64,000 bases of DNA from Odontocerum albicorne (Eukaryota > Arthropoda > Insecta > Trichoptera > Odontoceridae). The position numbers and the translations under genes were made by a program. Numbering within the stretch: the stretch's first letter is position 1; the number at the start of each line of letters is the position of its first letter. The stretch is taken from positions 16,569,763 to 16,633,762 of the forward strand of contig OX463865.1 in assembly GCA_949825065.1 (NCBI GenBank), in the 5' to 3' direction. The notes beneath the pieces are model-generated. The model had not been told where the DNA came from and did not search any database. It worked only from the letters and a program-made list of their open reading frames with translations. Below, piece after piece: positions 10,230-20,187 of the stretch.

Positions 10230-10490
10230 TTGTAATTTGTTTTATCAAACACTGTTTATTCCACTTTTTGTAACGGTATAACCCTACCGGTTTCAAGGTT
10301 TTCACCTCATCATCAGGGGAGCACAAAAGAGTCTAGTTTGTGCTTCCCTGGTGATGAGGTGAAAACCTTGAAACCGGTAGGGTAATACCGTTACAAAAAG
10401 TGGAATAAAAAGTATTTGATAAAACAAATTACAATGTCTTAAAATTCTACAATATAATTGCTTTAACTATAAATAATAATAAATAAATTA
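10230..10490. mobile_element. Penelope-like terminal repeat, near-perfect palindrome
   Basis: Antisense copy 10230-10325 and sense copy about 10335-10490, joined by a short AGAGTCTAGTTTGTG spacer. Both arms carry ACCGGTTTCAAGG or its inverse and the GTTACAAAAAGTGGAATAAA stretch. In the sense arm the core reads CTGGTGATGAGG followed by GAAACCGGTAGGG. This is the cleanest foldback version in the window. Confidence 0.8.
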
Positions 10491-10569
10491 TTATACTTAA
10501 AAAAATTTAAGCGTTTTAATATACGAGTATGTACAACTCGTTACAAAAATTATGAATATTTAAAAAAAT

Positions 10570-10803
10570 CTTACCCAAAAAGTATCGAAAGGTAGTACGC
10601 ACAAACTTAAGACAGATCAAAGCTCAGGTAATCAAAAGACAAAGTAATATTTGTGTCATATTTAATACAATTATACAATAAATATTCTCACCCAAAAAGT
10701 ATCGAAAGGTAGTACGCACAAACTTGAGACAGGTCAAAGCTCAGGTAATCAAAAGACAAAGTAATATTTGTGTCATATTTAATACAATTATACAATAAAT
10801 ATT
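10570..10803 (+). repeat. 117-bp tandem duplication
   Basis: CCAAAAAGTATCGAAAGGTA starts both units (10570 and 10687), and the units are nearly identical through AATACAATTATACAATAAAT. The high identity implies a recent duplication. There is no coding content. Confidence 0.9.
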
Positions 10804-11330
10804 ACACAACCCCAAGTTAAAGAGCACTTGCGAATTTCCTGGTGTATACCCGAATATACATAGAGCTAGAAGCAGTATGTGAACAAATCTCTTAACTAAA
10901 CAAATGTGCCTCGAATGGCTGAGTGCTGCCAGAATGGGTACAGAAATAATACGACTCTAAAAGTATTATAAAACTTGCGTTATAAGTTCATTATATTCTA
11001 TAGACTCCGGCGAGAGGAGGAAGAGGGAGTTAAAAAGGGAATTCAAGCCCAGTTTCAGCCACTCCAAAAACGATTTTGAATTTCTTTGAATCGTCCGCCC
11101 CCCGCCACCTACACCCACCTTGCAAAATTGTTTTGCAAATCGACTCGAAGCACAATGAATATCAACAACTCCAAAAGCTCAGACGGTGGTATTTCTGGGT
11201 TTTCGGTGGAAATTTTGAATATTTACAGAATATTGTAATTGAATTTTAATTATATAATTTCTATATATGAAACATGGAAATGCCTAGGCACATTTTTTTT
11301 GTACTTCAATATATATATTTATATACATAT
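10804..11330. other. Unassigned interval
   Basis: Contains a moderately GC-rich portion (11000-11170) and a short AT microsatellite-like run just before the mariner insertion. No gene or repeat family is recognised. Confidence 0.35.
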
Positions 11331-11331
11331 A

Positions 11332-12605
11332 TCAGGTCTTGAAATATGAACCCGGAATTTTTTATAGAAAATACACATTTATTGTATGAAAATGGTAAAA
11401 AATATTTTATTCAAAGTATTGCCCATCGCTAGCTACACATTTTCCCCATCTCTCTGGCAATTTGTGGATGCCACGCCAACAAACTGTTGTTCTTTTGAGG
11501 CAAACCAATCATCGAGTCTTTTCGTACATTTTCGTAAGAAGTGAAGCGCTGCTCAGCAAGTGCGTGTCCCATCGATGCAAATAAGTAGTAATCGGATGGA
11601 GCCAAGTCTGACGAGAAAGCTGCATGCGAAAGTATTTGCCAATTAAACGCCTCAATTGTTTCCTTGGCCGATTTTGTTGTGTGCAGTGGTGCATTTTCAT
11701 GAAGCAAAATCACTTTGTGTTACCCCTTTTGATATTCTGATCGTTTTTCACGCAATACTCGGTTCAAATCTATAATTTCTTGTCGGTAGCGTTCAGTATT
11801 AACAGTTTAGCCAGGTTTTAGCAGCTCATAATAGATAACACCCTTCTGATCCCACCAAACACAGAGCATTGTCTTACGTCCATAGCGATTTGGCCTTGCA
11901 GTTGATCTCACTGGTTTGCTTGGAGTTACCCATGATGTTTTACGCTTAGGATTCTCGAAATATATTCATTTTTCATCGCCAGTCACAATTCGATGGAGAA
12001 ATGATTTTATTTTTTACTTGGCGAGCAGCATTTCGCAAGTGGTTTTTCGGTTTTCCTGCTGTCTTTCATTAAGTTCATGTGTACCCCATTTTCCCACTTT
12101 CTGAATCTTTCCAATGGCTTTTAAATGTATGGAAACGGCCTCTCATGTCACATTTAATTGATCCGCGAGTTATTGTTTCATTTGAGCGTCATCCTCATCC
12201 AACAATGCTTTCAATTCGGCGTCTTCAAACTTTCCCGGTGGTCTTCCACGTTCTTCGTTTCTCACGTCAAAATCGCCACTTTTGAACTTTTTAAACCACT
12301 CAAAGCACCAACAATATGCTCACAGTAAGCTTTGACAAGCATTTGATGTGGTTCTGCAGCAGTTTTCTTCAAATGGTAACAGAAAATCAATGCAGTCCGC
12401 AAATTGTAGTTTTCAGGCACAAAAACAGACATTTTCAACGCTATGAAAACATATGTAGTTGTATTAAACTGGTATTGTTGTGAGTTAAAAGTATTTGACA
12501 AATGTAAACACAAGAAAAAGGTGCCAATGACGCGGTTTGACAATTACTACATTGACAACTAGAGCCATCTATGAGCAAATTCCGGTTTCATATTTACAGA
12601 CCTGA
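11332..12605 (-). mobile_element. Full-length but dead mariner element
   Basis: TA duplications flank it (11330-11331, 12606-12607). The termini are inverted: left TCAGGTCTTGAAATATGAA, right inverse TCAGGTCTGTAAATATGAAA. The 1274-bp length is normal for mariner, and the transposase gene fills it on the minus strand. It is a different family from the palindromic mariner and from the element at 52977. Confidence 0.92.
11407..12432 (-). pseudogene. mariner transposase, full-length, inactivated
   Basis: The start is the ATG at 12430-12432 (MSVFVPENYNLRTAL) and the stop is TAA at 11407-11409 after CVASDGQYFE. This gives the 341-residue span normal for mariner. The paired HTH region is at the N-terminus. 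The first catalytic Asp is visible as HRIVTGDEK (about 11966-11992). The second lies in LLHENAPLHTT, where Asp of the usual HDN is Glu. The third is in SSDLAPSDYYLF. Several in-frame stops and frameshifts interrupt it, so the gene is dead. Confidence 0.9.
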
Positions 12606-12639
12606 TACTGTAATGACATATGGCCCAGGTGTGGCCTTC

Positions 12640-12850
12640 ATACTAATCCCCACGTAAAATATTTGGCCCTCTTATAACAAAAGGTTATCGACCCATGCAG
12701 GAAAGCATTGTGGTCGTTGAGTTTACTTGTTTGCAACGGATCCCTTACTAAAAAAAAAAACAAACTCCTTGTCGCAGATTCGCTTGCCAATTGAATTGAC
12801 GTTAGAATGGTGAAGAAATCCTCGACTACAAGGTCCAGCAACAATTAAGG
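12640..12850 (+). mobile_element. SINE family S2, diverged copy
   Basis: Shares TTGAATTGACGTTAGAATGG, the A-run and the CAAGGTCCAGCAACAA end with the copy at 8165. The 5' head is poorly preserved (GTTATCGACCCATGC in place of the usual B box). Confidence 0.6.
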
Positions 12851-14279
12851 ATCGATCCAGTTATATAAGAAGGTTTAACCTTTCCTTCCCTGTGTTGGGT
12901 ATCTTCTACACGTTGCTTCTAATAACCATCAATATCTCTATAAATATAATAAATACAAGGTTAAGATTTTAGGTGTTCCTCCATATTATATTTACGCATT
13001 GATTTAAAAAATAATATTAATAATAATCAGAATTTATCGACTACATCGTGGGTATTTTGTGAAGATCGGAAACAAATTCGCATTTGAACGCTGTGAGTGC
13101 CTCGACTTTGTGTCTTGACGATAGGTGAAGAGTATGCGGGAAGCGCGACACTATATTCGCATCTCACTCTTGCATACTCCACTGAATTGCGAGGAGCTCA
13201 ATTGTCTCAATCGTCGCAAGCGTAAGCCACGCCGGGGTAAGCCACTAACGCTACGCGCTGCAGTAGCTTCTGGGCTTGTCAGCGTTGCCAGATGGTTTTT
13301 TAATGTTTTCACCAAATAAATCTCAATTATTATAATTTTTAACTTCAATTATAATTGATTAAGGGGATTATCTATGAATGTTCTTATTTTTCCGATTTAA
13401 AATCGCTAATTTTTTATCGCGTACTCACTACCCAACACCGGACCGCGCGTTTCAATTTTAGCACCGTAAGGGAAGGGTTAAGGTCGTAGAAGAGACGGAA
13501 GAGAGGAAAATGTATCGATATACCAAATATTATTCGCCCTGTTTTCTCTACTTTCCTTAACATGATAATGGCATGATGATATTTATGATCCTTTATGACC
13601 TTAATATTGCTCTTATAAAAACTGGGATTACTCCAATGGAAAGAACATCGGGATAAAAACTACAAACACGTGTCACAGTGATAAAGGGGAATAATAAATA
13701 AATTCGATTTCTTCGAAACTCTTTTGAAAATAAAGATAAAAAATTATCTCGATATTCCAGGAAGTGGAAATCTAAAGATGCGTACCCTTTCAATAAATTA
13801 TATTTTTATTGAAAGGTAAAACTATATACTTATGTTGATTTCATTGATATACATTCATGTATTCCGTTTGGTGTTGAATTAAAAGTTAGTAAATAGAAAG
13901 AAAAACGTAGAAACGCTCCTTTTTATGGTCATTTTGGGGCCACAAAAATAATAAAACGGATACATAAATAACTCCGAAATGGTTTTCGGAAACTCTTCTT
14001 CCGAACTAATTTATGAAGTTGTGTCCATTTCGGCGGACCAAAAAAGATTGTCTACCCCTTAGAATTTATGACAGTGGTTAAAATGTGTAGAAAACACACA
14101 CAACTTTAGGTTTATTTATTTGCATCGAACTATTTTAAAGTGTTTACGATTATAATAAATTTAGACTTTATCTTGTTTTAAATGTATTTGTAAAAAATTG
14201 GTTAATTCGACTTTTTAATACTTAAATACAATATTTCGTTCATTTGTATGATACCCTTTTAATAGGGTCTTTAGTCTTT
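12851..14279. other. Unassigned interval with one GC-richer island
   Basis: At 13060-13320 the sequence is GC-richer than its surroundings and holds an open frame of 64 codons (13125-13319), rich in Arg and Lys, followed by AATAAA at about 13315. I do not recognise it, and no homologous copy is visible in the window. It could be a retroelement piece or an exon remnant. The rest is AT-rich without recognised elements. Confidence 0.35.
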
Positions 14280-14567
14280 AGAACCACTTGCATACTCACA
14301 GTACGTTAATCTACGTTTTTTGTAATATTTCCACATATGAAGTTGCAACAATTCACTTTTTTCGATATAGAAAGTATGCTTCATAGATTGCTCAGTGTCC
14401 CATTAACCGACGACAATTTTAAAAAGGAATTAATAACCACAAAAAAATAGCTACAAATAATGGCTATCTTAGAAACCTCATTGATTAACTTTAAAAAAGA
14501 AACTCATAAAATATCATATATTTAACGACCCCTATAAGCATACCTATAAAGAAGCAATGTCCTATTT

Positions 14568-15086
14568 ATGAAAAAACATACAAGTATCATACGAAATAAC
14601 CAAAAAAATCCAAGTCACATAAAACCAGCTTTTTACACTAATTTTAATCTCCCGAAAATCTTATTTAACGGGAAAGGCAAAAATGGAATACTAAGAAACA
14701 GTGGTGTGTATGAACTTGTATGTGCTTACTGTGATAATTTATATAAAGGAAAGACAGGAAGATCTTTTGAAAAGAGATTTCGTGAACACAAATCCGCCTT
14801 AACAAATCCTCTAATTAATTCTGAAATGGCTAATCACTGTCACCGTGAAAACCATACATTTCCTATCGATGATTCTTACATAAAAAATTTACATATCGGT
14901 AGTAACAGAAATAAATTGAACAGATTAGATGCCCTAGAAATTTATAAGTGCATCGAGGTGAACATCTGGCAAACACATATATCCCAAGAATCTCGCCGAG
15001 ATTGTCTCATCCCTCACTCCACCCTCAGTCCCCAACCCGAAAGTTTACCGTTAGAATCGTGTATCTCGGTACTAGTTCGAACATAA
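14568..15086 (+). pseudogene. PLE GIY-YIG endonuclease domain
   Basis: A 172-residue open frame. GVYELVCAYC (residues 46-55) supplies the GIY-like strand and the Cys pair. YKGKTGR (59-65) is the YIG-like motif, followed by the conserved SFEKRFREH helix (66-74) and the MANHCHRENHTF His/Cys motif near 90. In PLEs this domain nicks target DNA for reverse transcription. The upstream RT part is broken, so this is a remnant. The last 25 or so codons read into terminal-repeat sequence. Confidence 0.85.
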
Positions 15087-15200
15087 TTCAGTCTTGTTTG
15101 TGCTGCCCTGATGATGGGGTGGAAGCCTTGAAACCGGTAGGTTTATACCGTTACAAAAAGTGTAATAAACAGTGTTTGATAAAACAAATTACAATTCACT
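15085..15200 (+). repeat. PLE terminal repeat with hammerhead-like core
   Basis: CTGATGA at 15108-15114, GAAA at 15130-15133, a short CCGGT...ACCG arm pair (about 15134-15150), then AATAAACAGTG and GATAAAACAAATTAC. Hammerhead ribozymes in PLE terminal repeats are established for other PLEs. The core here fits CUGANGA and GAAA, but stem II has an unpaired extra base, so activity is uncertain. Confidence 0.55.
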
Positions 15201-15289
15201 TTTTCATGTTTTGCGCCGTGTCAGTATAACACGATGTGTTTTTTTTCTTCGGGTGCCAATGGGATTTTAACAAAAAATTGTTACGTTTT

Positions 15290-15488
15290 TTTTTATCCTG
15301 GCGAGTTTATTGCCATATGGCAATCTCTTCCAACCAACCAGAAAGCTGTTTTTATAGGCCCTAAGTGTTAACCAGACTGGAATCCTATTTAAAAAATTCT
15401 GGGTTGCAGCGGGGATCGAACCCACAACCTCCGGATCGGCAGACAAGTGTCTTACCACCAGTACAATCATTTTACCAACTAGACCATG
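15290..15488 (-). mobile_element. tRNA-derived SINE, family S1, copy 1
   Basis: Minus strand: A-box-like TGGTCTAGTTGG, an internal CTGGTGGTAAGACACTTGTC, and B box GGGTTCGATCCCC. The body CCAGTCTGGTTAACACTTAG follows, then a tail with TCTGGTTGGTTGGAAGAGAT and AATAAACTCGCCAGG. The tail is nearly the same as the 3' tail of the LINE at 59700-59760, which would let LINE reverse transcriptase copy it. The second copy is at 40800-40987. Confidence 0.85.
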
Positions 15489-15522
15489 AAAACATCAACA
15501 CTTATGTTTTATACCTTTACTA

Positions 15523-15979
15523 GGGTGTCCCTTATTTTGTCAAAAACAAAAATTTGCGAATTTTTTTGCTTTCACCCCCCAAATATTTCTTATTTGGCTA
15601 GATTTGCTCAAACACAAATTTTTATCTCAATAGGACGACGTTAACCTGTGCCGAGTTGAGCGCCAAATTTGAATGTTAGTAATTATACGTTTATTAGTTC
15701 TAAGTCAGTGTAAAAACTATTGATGAATGTATAATATCTATTATTTTTTTTTTATTTAAATAAAGAATACTTAGTGCACTCTAAAGAGTAAAAATGTATT
15801 CAATTACTGACTTAGAACTAAAAAATATATAATTCCAAACATTCAAGTGTGGTGCTCAATTCAGCACGGGCTAACGTCATTCTATTGTAATAAAATTTTG
15901 TTTTTGGGTAAATCAAACCAAATGGAAAATATTCAGAGGGTGAAAGAAAATTGGTTTTTTGACAAAATAAGGGACACTC
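15523..15979. mobile_element. MITE family B, long inverted arms, TA-flanked
   Basis: TA flanks at 15521-15522 and 15980-15981. The left end GGGTGTCCCTTATTTTGTCA is matched by the inverted right end GAGTGTCCCTTATTTTGTCA. The arms extend about 190 bp (TTCACCC, GACGTTA, GAGCGCCA/GAGCACCA, TTAGTTCTAAGTCAGT in both). 457 bp, non-coding, foldback structure of Tc1/mariner type. Confidence 0.88.
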
Positions 15980-15989
15980 TAACCTATAC

Positions 15990-16050
15990 ATCGTCTTTGC
16001 TGGGCCTCGTAGTCGAGGATCCCTTCGTCATTTTAACGTCAATTCTCGAA
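15990..16050 (-). mobile_element. SINE family S2 fragment
   Basis: GCTGGGCCTCGTAGTCGAGG followed by TTTTAACGTCAATTC is the inverse of the S2 3' end seen at 8370-8425. Only about 60 bp remains. Confidence 0.65.
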
Positions 16051-16234
16051 ATTAAAAAAAGCATTAAATTAATTCTCAATATTATAAACAACCAAGTAAA
16101 TTCCAATAATAGTCCTCTAGTTTATATGTTTCCCGTTCAATAACTATCCTTTTGACAACTACCTATTCTCTCCCTTTATTAGCCACTACTCTCCTTTTTA
16201 TCTTCAGTACCTATTGCATTTAGAAAAAGAAAAT

Positions 16235-16335
16235 AAGACTCAATTCAGTTCATCTTCATCTGACGAACCAGACGCAGGTCTTTAAAACGGTGGTAAATGC
16301 TAAATAAAAAAATAATTAATTTTATAAAAAAAATA
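16235..16335 (+). repeat. PLE-like terminal repeat, family III
   Basis: CTGACGAACCAGACGCAGGT, then CTTTAAAACGGTGG, then a TAAATAAAAAAAT tail. It is the sense counterpart of 4340-4440. The CTGACGA motif and the following self-complementary stretch are conserved between the two diverged copies. Confidence 0.45.
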
Positions 16336-16384
16336 AACAAACGTCTTTTCTGTGATTCAAGAAATCTTATACTAGTTTTTTTAC

Positions 16385-16775
16385 TGGTTTCATAGTCCTA
16401 CTGCATTGACAGTGGGGCGTTCGCACACTCGGCGTTCATACATACGGTCAATGACCGATGAAATGACTTTCGGATTCCTCGATAAATCTAAGTAAACAAG
16501 TCCGAAGGTCACCCGCCGGCCATTCGATCGCATTCCATACTAGAGAGAGAACGCACCACGCTGTCTCGCCAGTTCCGTATTTGAATGTTACCTACATACA
16601 ACAATTAATCGTTTTTGCATTTACAGAAATGAGACGCAGGCATATCGCGAGCGCATTCTCGCGCGCATTCTAAAAAGATGTAAATACCAACGTTACTAAT
16701 AAAATTGGACAGACTCTCTTTCCGCATTGCGATCTAACGTGTTTTATTATTTATCAACAAATCATCCTCATCATC
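16385..16775 (+). repeat. LTR-like direct repeat, left copy
   Basis: About 390 bp, repeated in the same orientation at 17645-18035. Shared blocks are CGGTCAATGACCGATGAA, GCATTCCATACTAGAG, GTCTCGCCAGTTCCGTATTT and CATTGCGATCTAACG. A TATA-like GTAAATACC lies near 16680 and the end reads TATCAACAAATCATC. This fits an LTR with a promoter and a polyadenylation part, but no terminal TSD was found. Confidence 0.7.
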
Positions 16776-17644
16776 TCTTCCAATAAGAACCAATCCACTA
16801 AAACAGTAAAATACGTTAGAAAACTAAGAGCTGTGACGACACCATAGTGTTATTTACTTTTCTATTTCCTATTACCGTTTGGTGTATTTTACTTTCTATT
16901 AAGTTAAAAAAAACTGAACTTGAGAAAGTTTGCCCATTTTCGAAACAGAAAATTCTATCAAAGCCCGGCAATTTGCTACTTTTATAAGCGTTAATTTTAA
17001 AACCATAATATTTTTATTGATGGCCGAAAACACCCCTATATATAAACAATAAAAAATAACAAAAACAGAGTGTTTCTTTGTCTCAAAATAAAATAAATAA
17101 AGACACACATAAAAAAAGAGATAAAAACATTCTCAGCTTTAAATGGGAACAGTCTTTCAAGAGGGGTGTTCGTTTAGTTCAGCGAGAGATATTCAAATTT
17201 TATGAAATATTAATATTAAAGTCAATGTGGGCGATATTTCTTATATGTATAGGATAATCCCGTTAACGTATGTCAAACAAGGATATGCGGATAATAAACC
17301 TAACGTAGGGGACTTTGAAGTTTTGTTCACTTGAATAAATTCGCGAATTCTCCAGCGCTCGCTTGTTCTGTGATCAAAGAGAATATATTAGTCAAGTGTG
17401 TGCGCGAATGTTATTTGCAAAATATGGTGAAACAGTTCCACAGTAAATTATTTTTTCACTTACATGGATTATGTCAAGTATTTTCGAAACGCGTTGCCTC
17501 TATGGCATGGGAACGTGAAACGAATCAACGTAGAAACACAAACAAAACAAATCTGTGTGTGCAGTGCTAATGTAAGAAAAAAGGCGAGACAGAGGAAAAC
17601 CAAGAAAAGTATGGTCGATTCAAGTGCGAAAACATATATATGGT
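16776..17644 (+). mobile_element. Short internal region between LTR-like repeats
   Basis: Only about 870 bp, far too small for gag-pol. Overlapping small frames at 17331-17646 end in a Cys/Lys/Arg-rich stretch (CVQC, then KKARQRKTKK in another frame) that I do not recognise with confidence. No RT, integrase or protease motif is visible. It is either a deleted LTR retrotransposon or a small non-autonomous one. Confidence 0.5.
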
Positions 17645-18035
17645 AGTGTGGCGGTCGCACATTCGGAACACTGTGGGCATCCAAACACACGGTCAATGAC
17701 CGATGAAGTGACCTTTGCATTCCTCGACAAATCTAAATAAACAAGTCCAAAGTTCACACGCCGGCCATACAACCCATAGCCCGGAGCGGACCGCATTCCA
17801 TACTAGAGCGAGAACGCACCACGCTTGTCTCGCCAGTTCCGTATTTGAATGATACCTACATACAACATTAATCGTTTTTGCATTCGCAGGAACGAGACGT
17901 AGGCATATCGCGAGCGCATTCCCGCGCACATTCTAAAATGATATAAATACCTACGTCTATCAAATAAATCACTCTCTCTTTCCGCATTGCGATCTAACGA
18001 GTTTTATTTATCAACAAATCATCATCATCTCTTCC
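17645..18035 (+). repeat. LTR-like direct repeat, right copy
   Basis: Begins at about TGGCGGTCGCACATTCGG. It carries a clear TATAAATACC near 17941 and ends ATCAACAAATCATC. Compared with the left copy it has point changes and a small insertion (CAACCCATAGCCCGGAGCGG region), so the pair is not recent. A truncated third copy is at 27271-27396 on the minus strand. Confidence 0.7.
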
Positions 18036-18154
18036 CTTAAGGACTAGTTCCTAAAGTAGGTTTGGGAAAGTACCTAATCTAATGGCCGCAGTCACTATCT
18101 TGATATCATTTAGTTAAATTAGAAACATTTATTTTGTATTATTTTTATCTCTTA

Positions 18155-18240
18155 ATAAAAGTGGGTTCGATTTCCAAGTCAGAGCACTCTTGAGAAGAGC
18201 CTTCTCTCTAAATGGTGCAATATAAATTGCTCTTTTATAA
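18155..18240 (+). repeat. B-box monomer repeat
   Basis: GTGGGTTCGATTTCC, then CAGAGCACTCTTGAGAAGAG, CTCTCTAAATGG and TATAAATTG. The same module order as at 1136 and 49597, and as the units of the 25180-26090 array. Confidence 0.7.
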
Positions 18241-18564
18241 TTATATTTGGAAAAATGTGAGAATATGGTACAAGACTTGGTAACAAGCAAAGAATGGTTA
18301 AATGAAGTAAATGATATTTTGAAAAAAAAAGGAATTGTAGAATTATTCAAAATTGTAGGAGCTGTGTGATAAAGTTAATGGATGTAAAGAGGTAAAACAT
18401 TTGTGTCGAGACAGGCAAGTCTGACGATCTTCTCTGCCTGCCTCAGCGAGGAAACAGGGGTGTATGTAAAGCAGACGCCAAATAGTTTGAGCAGTTGGTG
18501 AAGTGTAGATAGAATACGGCATCGTTTCTTTACCTAAGGGTTTTAACTCCCAGGGGAGTCACGG
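18241..18564. other. Unassigned interval
   Basis: AT-rich with one GC-richer stretch (18400-18490). A small minus-strand open frame overlapping 18129-18350 reads through the B-box repeat and is not considered a gene. Confidence 0.35.
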
Positions 18565-18945
18565 TGAAATATCAGGGGGTTGCGAACCTCAAAATAGTTA
18601 CATGTGTACAAAAGGAAAATAACACATTTTCTGAAAAAAAAATATTGACGGTTATGCTTATCGTCTTTGTGCATGTACTATTTTGTGTGGCCACGTGCAT
18701 ATGAATTAACAAAATTGTTAGTTTTTTCGGGGAGGTCATGAGCCTAATAATAATTTATGTATACAAAAGAATAGCATATTCTCTGAGAAAACAATGGTAA
18801 GGCTTGTCATTTATGTGTCCATATGAACATTCGTCAACAAGATATCAAGTTATTTTGGAAATAGGTTGAAAAGTATTAATTTTATTATTTTTTTCATTTA
18901 GGGGTCGTAAGGCTAAAATAGTTTAGAAACAGTGATATTTATGAG
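18565..18945. repeat. Degenerate direct repeats with GGGGTTGCGA-type motif
   Basis: GGGGGTTGCGAACCTCAAAA (about 18575), a weaker GGGAGGTCATGAGCC (about 18731) and GGGGTCGTAAGGCTAAAATA (about 18900) recur with similar following sequence (TACAAAAG, TTCTSWGARAAAA). The motif recalls hAT-type terminal sequences, but no terminal inverted repeat or target duplication is evident. Confidence 0.35.
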
Positions 18946-18949
18946 GGTG

Positions 18950-19215
18950 AGTCAAAAATTATCCAAACTTTGTCTGTAGAATTTATTCATATCATCTTTC
19001 AGAAAAGACAAACACAATATTTTTCGAGATAATCTCTTTGCTTTTCGATACACTTTGCCCATCTGTCGACAAGTTTTCGTATTTCCTCATTAAAAAAATG
19101 TTTGAGCTGCAAATCACGAAAGCATCACTATCTTGACTTCATCAGAGGTGAATATTTGACCTCGTAGGACTGCTTTCAGGGGTTTGCACCAAACAGCTGA
19201 AATTCCGATGGAGCA
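18950..19215 (-). pseudogene. mariner-type transposase C-terminal fragment
   Basis: Read on the minus strand: a degraded SPDLAPSDF-like stretch, then LRGQIFTSDEVK, then FFNEEIRKLVDRWAKCIEKQ and a terminal YLEKY. This is the usual C-terminus of mariner transposases. The adjacent end GGTGAGTCAAAAATTATCC at 18952 looks like a terminal repeat. The 5' part is missing, apparently replaced by unrelated sequence and a LINE tail. Confidence 0.75.
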
Positions 19216-19314
19216 AGATTAAGACTATAGGGAGGACGCTTTTACACCTAAAAATGAAATATTTGCAGAGCGTTGACAGTATGTGGGCAGATGTATGCGA
19301 ACGTGCACTGTCTT

Positions 19315-19390
19315 CCAAAGATGGCAATCTCTTCCAAACAATCAGGCAAAAGTAAATAAAAAAGTTACATAGTCCCAAAACATATACAAA
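19315..19390 (-). mobile_element. LINE 3' tail fragment
   Basis: The inverse of the LINE tail: GGCAATCTCTTCCAAACAAT, then CAAAAGTAAAT and AAAGTTACATAGTC. It matches 59690-59740 on the opposite strand. Confidence 0.75.
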
Positions 19391-19461
19391 TTATTATTCC
19401 CCTTTACAAAATGTATGTATAATATATTCATGCATAGTAAAAGTTAAAGTGAGATATTGTA

Positions 19462-19840
19462 ATTTATTTTTTATCAAACACTGTTTATTCCACTTTTTTG
19501 TAACGGTATAACCCTACAGGTTTCAAGGCTTTCACCTCATCTTCAGGGGAGCACAAATAAGACTAAATTCTGTTCGAACTGGTACCGATATACACGCTTC
19601 AACGGTTGGGGGCTGAGAGGTGAGGAAGGCATGGGACGATTTCGGCCAAGAGCGGAGAGATTTTTGGGATATAACTGTTCACCAGATGTTCGGATCGATG
19701 TACTGACTTAGAAATTTCTAGGGCCTCTAATCTGTCCAATTTATTTCCGTTACTTCTGATATGTAAGAATTTGGCATCATCGATAGAAAAAGTATGGTTT
19801 TCACGGTGACAATGATTAGCCATTTCAGAATAAATTAGGA
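19462..19840 (-). mobile_element. Penelope-like element, 3' fragment
   Basis: On the minus strand, the C-terminal part of the GIY-YIG protein (MANHCHRENHTFSIDD, then SNGNKLDRLEALEI) runs into the terminal repeat at 19462-19570. The same residues occur in the copy at 14568, so the two loci are members of one family. It is truncated upstream, before the GIY motif. Confidence 0.85.
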
Positions 19841-19974
19841 AAGCGAGATATCATTAATTAAAGGAAAAAGAAAGGATGGTGGATAGGAAAGAAAAATAAG
19901 GAATAAAACCCATTATAATTAAGAGGCTTTTCTTAATTTTATTTTATGCCTTTTATAATATTCTTCATAGGGCA

Positions 19975-20080
19975 TTATATTTTGAGGCTTTCACAGTTTT
20001 CCGTATCAGTTAAATAAAGTTTTTCAAAGTGTTTTACCGCGTGATTTGGCATATGACGTTTACATTTCAAAAACGTTGCA
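19975..20080 (-). repeat. Repeat family IV, left copy
   Basis: GTTTTTCAAAGTGTTTTACC, then GCGTGATTTGGCATATGACG. It matches the inverse of 21940-22000 on the far side of the satellite, so the array at 20188-21752 is bracketed by inverted copies. The AAAACACTTTGAAAAACC tail resembles the PLE-like tails, but that is weak. Confidence 0.5.
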
Positions 20081-20187
20081 GTTTTCATCTTTGGACCGTA
20101 CTCGTGGTCAACTCGCCATTAAGCGATATCTCGCATAACTCTTCCATCATTTGCGAAAATACTACCTTAATCATGCAACTCCTTAAC

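Larger units (their letters stand above)
14280..15200 (+). mobile_element. Penelope-like element, 3' fragment
   Basis: Decayed coding sequence from about 14350 reads MLHRLLSVPLTDDNFKKEL, the type of sequence found near the end of the PLE reverse-transcriptase region. After stops and frameshifts it continues into the GIY-YIG frame (14568-15086). The terminal repeat (15085-15200) follows directly. The RT catalytic region is absent, so the copy is 5'-truncated. This locus identifies the terminal repeats elsewhere in the window. Confidence 0.85.

Noticed and set aside
13125..13319. Short basic protein gene followed by AATAAA
   Set aside because: No domain, no related copy and an open antisense frame over the same bases. 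Kept only as a note in the unassigned interval.
17464..17646. Cys/Lys/Arg-rich piece as a piggyBac C-terminal zinc finger
   Set aside because: The cysteine spacing needs two frame changes to fit and the essential later Cys/His residues are not visible.
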